A DNA stretch of 64,000 nucleotides from Saprospiraceae bacterium (lineage in GTDB: Bacteria > Bacteroidota > Bacteroidia > Chitinophagales > Saprospiraceae), in the NCBI GenBank assembly GCA_016714445.1, contig JADJNF010000001.1, positions 1-64,000 on the forward strand, in the 5' to 3' direction. This document shows, one piece after another, positions 62,968-64,000 of this stretch. The notes below the pieces were generated by a model. The model made no database searches. It saw only the letters and a list, made by a program, of their open reading frames with translations, and was not told the origin of the DNA. Position numbers and translations under genes: made by a program. Numbering within the stretch: the stretch's first letter is position 1; every line of letters starts with the position of its first letter.

Positions 62968-63999
62968 TTAAACAAGTGCTTCTTCCATCACCTTTGCAGT
63001 CTTCACTGTTTTAATGATTCTGGCTGCCACTTTGTATGGGTCTGCTGCAGAATTAGGCCTCCTGTCTTCTAGCCAACCTTTCCATCCTCTTTCAACGGTT
63101 CCAATTGGAATACGGATAGATGCTCCCCTATCAGAAACCCCAAAACTAAACTGATCAATGGATTGAGTTTCATGTGCGCCGGTAAGACGAAGATGGTTAT
63201 CCGCTCCATAAACTGCAATATGTTCTTTTACCAATGGTCTGAACGCTTCACAAATTTGGTCATACACTGATTTTTCGCCACAAGTTCTTAACATGGTATT
63301 GGAGAAATTTGCATGCATCCCAGAACCATTCCAATCCAGATTGCCCAATGGCTTACAATGCCAGTTTATCACTACACCATATGACTCCCCTATTCTCTCC
63401 AGAAGATATCTTGCTACCCATACCTGATCACCGGCAGATTTAGCTCCTTTTGCAAAAATCTGAAACTCCCATTGGCCGGCTGCCACCTCAGAATTAATAC
63501 CTTCCACATTTAGTCCTGCTTCGAGACAAACATCAAGATGTTCTTCCACAATTTCTCTGCCGAAAGCATTGGCCGCTCCTACAGAACAATAATATTGCCC
63601 TTGTGGTGCGGGATATCCATTGGTCGGAAAACCCAAAGGCTTATTTGTTTCAGGATTCCATAAAAAATATTCCTGCTCAAAACCAAACCAAAAATCATTG
63701 TCATCGTCTTCTATGGTCGCTCTTCCGTTTGAAGGATGTGGCGTTCCATCAGGGCTCATCACTTCACACATGACCAGGTAACCATTTTTCCTTTGAGGAT
63801 CACTACAGATAAATACAGGTTTTAGAAGACAATCAGACGAACCACCTGGAGCTTGCTGGGTGGAAGATCCATCAAAGCACCACATTTCACAATCACCTAA
63901 ATTACCTGAAAAATTTTCTACTATTTTAGTTTTACTCCTTAGACTTTGAGTAGGCTTGTACCCATCCAGCCATATGTATTCCAATTTTGATTTTGACAT
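62968..63999 (-). CDS. Glutamine synthetase, eukaryotic-type (GSII)
   Basis: A 343-residue glutamine synthetase with features of the GSII class: LEYIWLDGYKPTQSLRSKTK at the start, DGSSTQQAPGGSSDCLLKPV for the substrate loop, WFGFEQEYFL, and GLNVEGINSEVAAGQWEFQI. The ATP/glutamate site GNLDWNGSGMHANFSN and RGASIRIP follow. The ATG lies two bases from the window's end, so the gene is complete but its promoter is outside. GSII is about 350 residues, matching this protein. In the window it lies just upstream of GSIII, giving the organism two unrelated-subclass enzymes side by side. Confidence 0.95.
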   Translation of the reverse strand: MSKSKLEYIWLDGYKPTQSLRSKTKIVENFSGNLGDCEMWCFDGSSTQQAPGGSSDCLLKPVFICSDPQRKNGYLVMCEVMSPDGTPHPSNGRATIEDDDNDFWFGFEQEYFLWNPETNKPLGFPTNGYPAPQGQYYCSVGAANAFGREIVEEHLDVCLEAGLNVEGINSEVAAGQWEFQIFAKGAKSAGDQVWVARYLLERIGESYGVVINWHCKPLGNLDWNGSGMHANFSNTMLRTCGEKSVYDQICEAFRPLVKEHIAVYGADNHLRLTGAHETQSIDQFSFGVSDRGASIRIPIGTVERGWKGWLEDRRPNSAADPYKVAARIIKTVKTAKVMEEALV

Positions 64000-64000
64000 A

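Overview
The window looks like chromosomal DNA of a Bacteroidota bacterium, most likely of the Saprospiraceae or a close relative. The signs are strong AT richness, several proteins ending in type IX secretion (T9SS) sorting domains, a SusC/SusD pair, ECF sigma factors overlapping their partner genes, DUF4252 proteins, a GSIII glutamine synthetase next to a eukaryotic-type GSII, and promoter-like TAnnTTTG boxes without clear Shine-Dalgarno sites. No rRNA, tRNA, CRISPR array, integrase or intact transposase was seen.

Layout. 0.1-6.7 kb: two M16 peptidases (one with the zinc motif, one lipoprotein without it), ComEC and an MscS channel. 6.9-9.3 kb: two tiny ORFs, a terminator, and an ECF sigma factor overlapping a membrane/beta-barrel gene. 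9.4-18.5 kb, minus strand: ferredoxin, phosphatidylserine synthase, a 1891-residue T9SS surface protein and a polysaccharide flippase. 18.7-21.6 kb: an ECF sigma factor, an anti-sigma-like protein with a duplicated motif and three DUF4252 proteins. 21.9-23.9 kb: membrane-anchored subtilase and shikimate kinase. 24-31 kb: a glycan-uptake locus in which SusD carries two inserted SusE/F-like modules and a divergent secreted protein carries five more. 31-38.9 kb: chorismate synthase, N-formylglutamate amidohydrolase-like protein, D-2-hydroxyacid dehydrogenase, BNR-repeat protein, amidohydrolase and pirin. 39-45.9 kb: a TetR-controlled RND efflux operon. 46-48.3 kb: WbqC and a dynamin-like GTPase in a translationally coupled pair.

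48.4-56.8 kb is the accessory-looking part: unrelated genes all on the plus strand (LRR-like T9SS protein, BRO-family protein, S41 peptidase, a frameshifted propeller lipoprotein, a thioredoxin-domain protein, an orphan lipoprotein) among decayed BRO and methyltransferase remnants, a three-copy 119-bp tandem repeat with two palindromes per unit, a perfect 26-bp-stem hairpin, a duplicated upstream segment, and three related repeat modules downstream of genes. 57-64 kb returns to housekeeping: DNA alkylation repair-like protein, a membrane protein, alpha/beta hydrolase, a secreted unknown and two glutamine synthetases.

The most interesting items are the nested SusE/F-like modules, the repeat architecture at 48-57 kb, the efflux TetR gene whose DNA-binding helix begins before any normal start codon, and two genes whose promoter-like box lies 4 bases before the ATG. 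All functions are read from sequence motifs and family knowledge; no database search was run.
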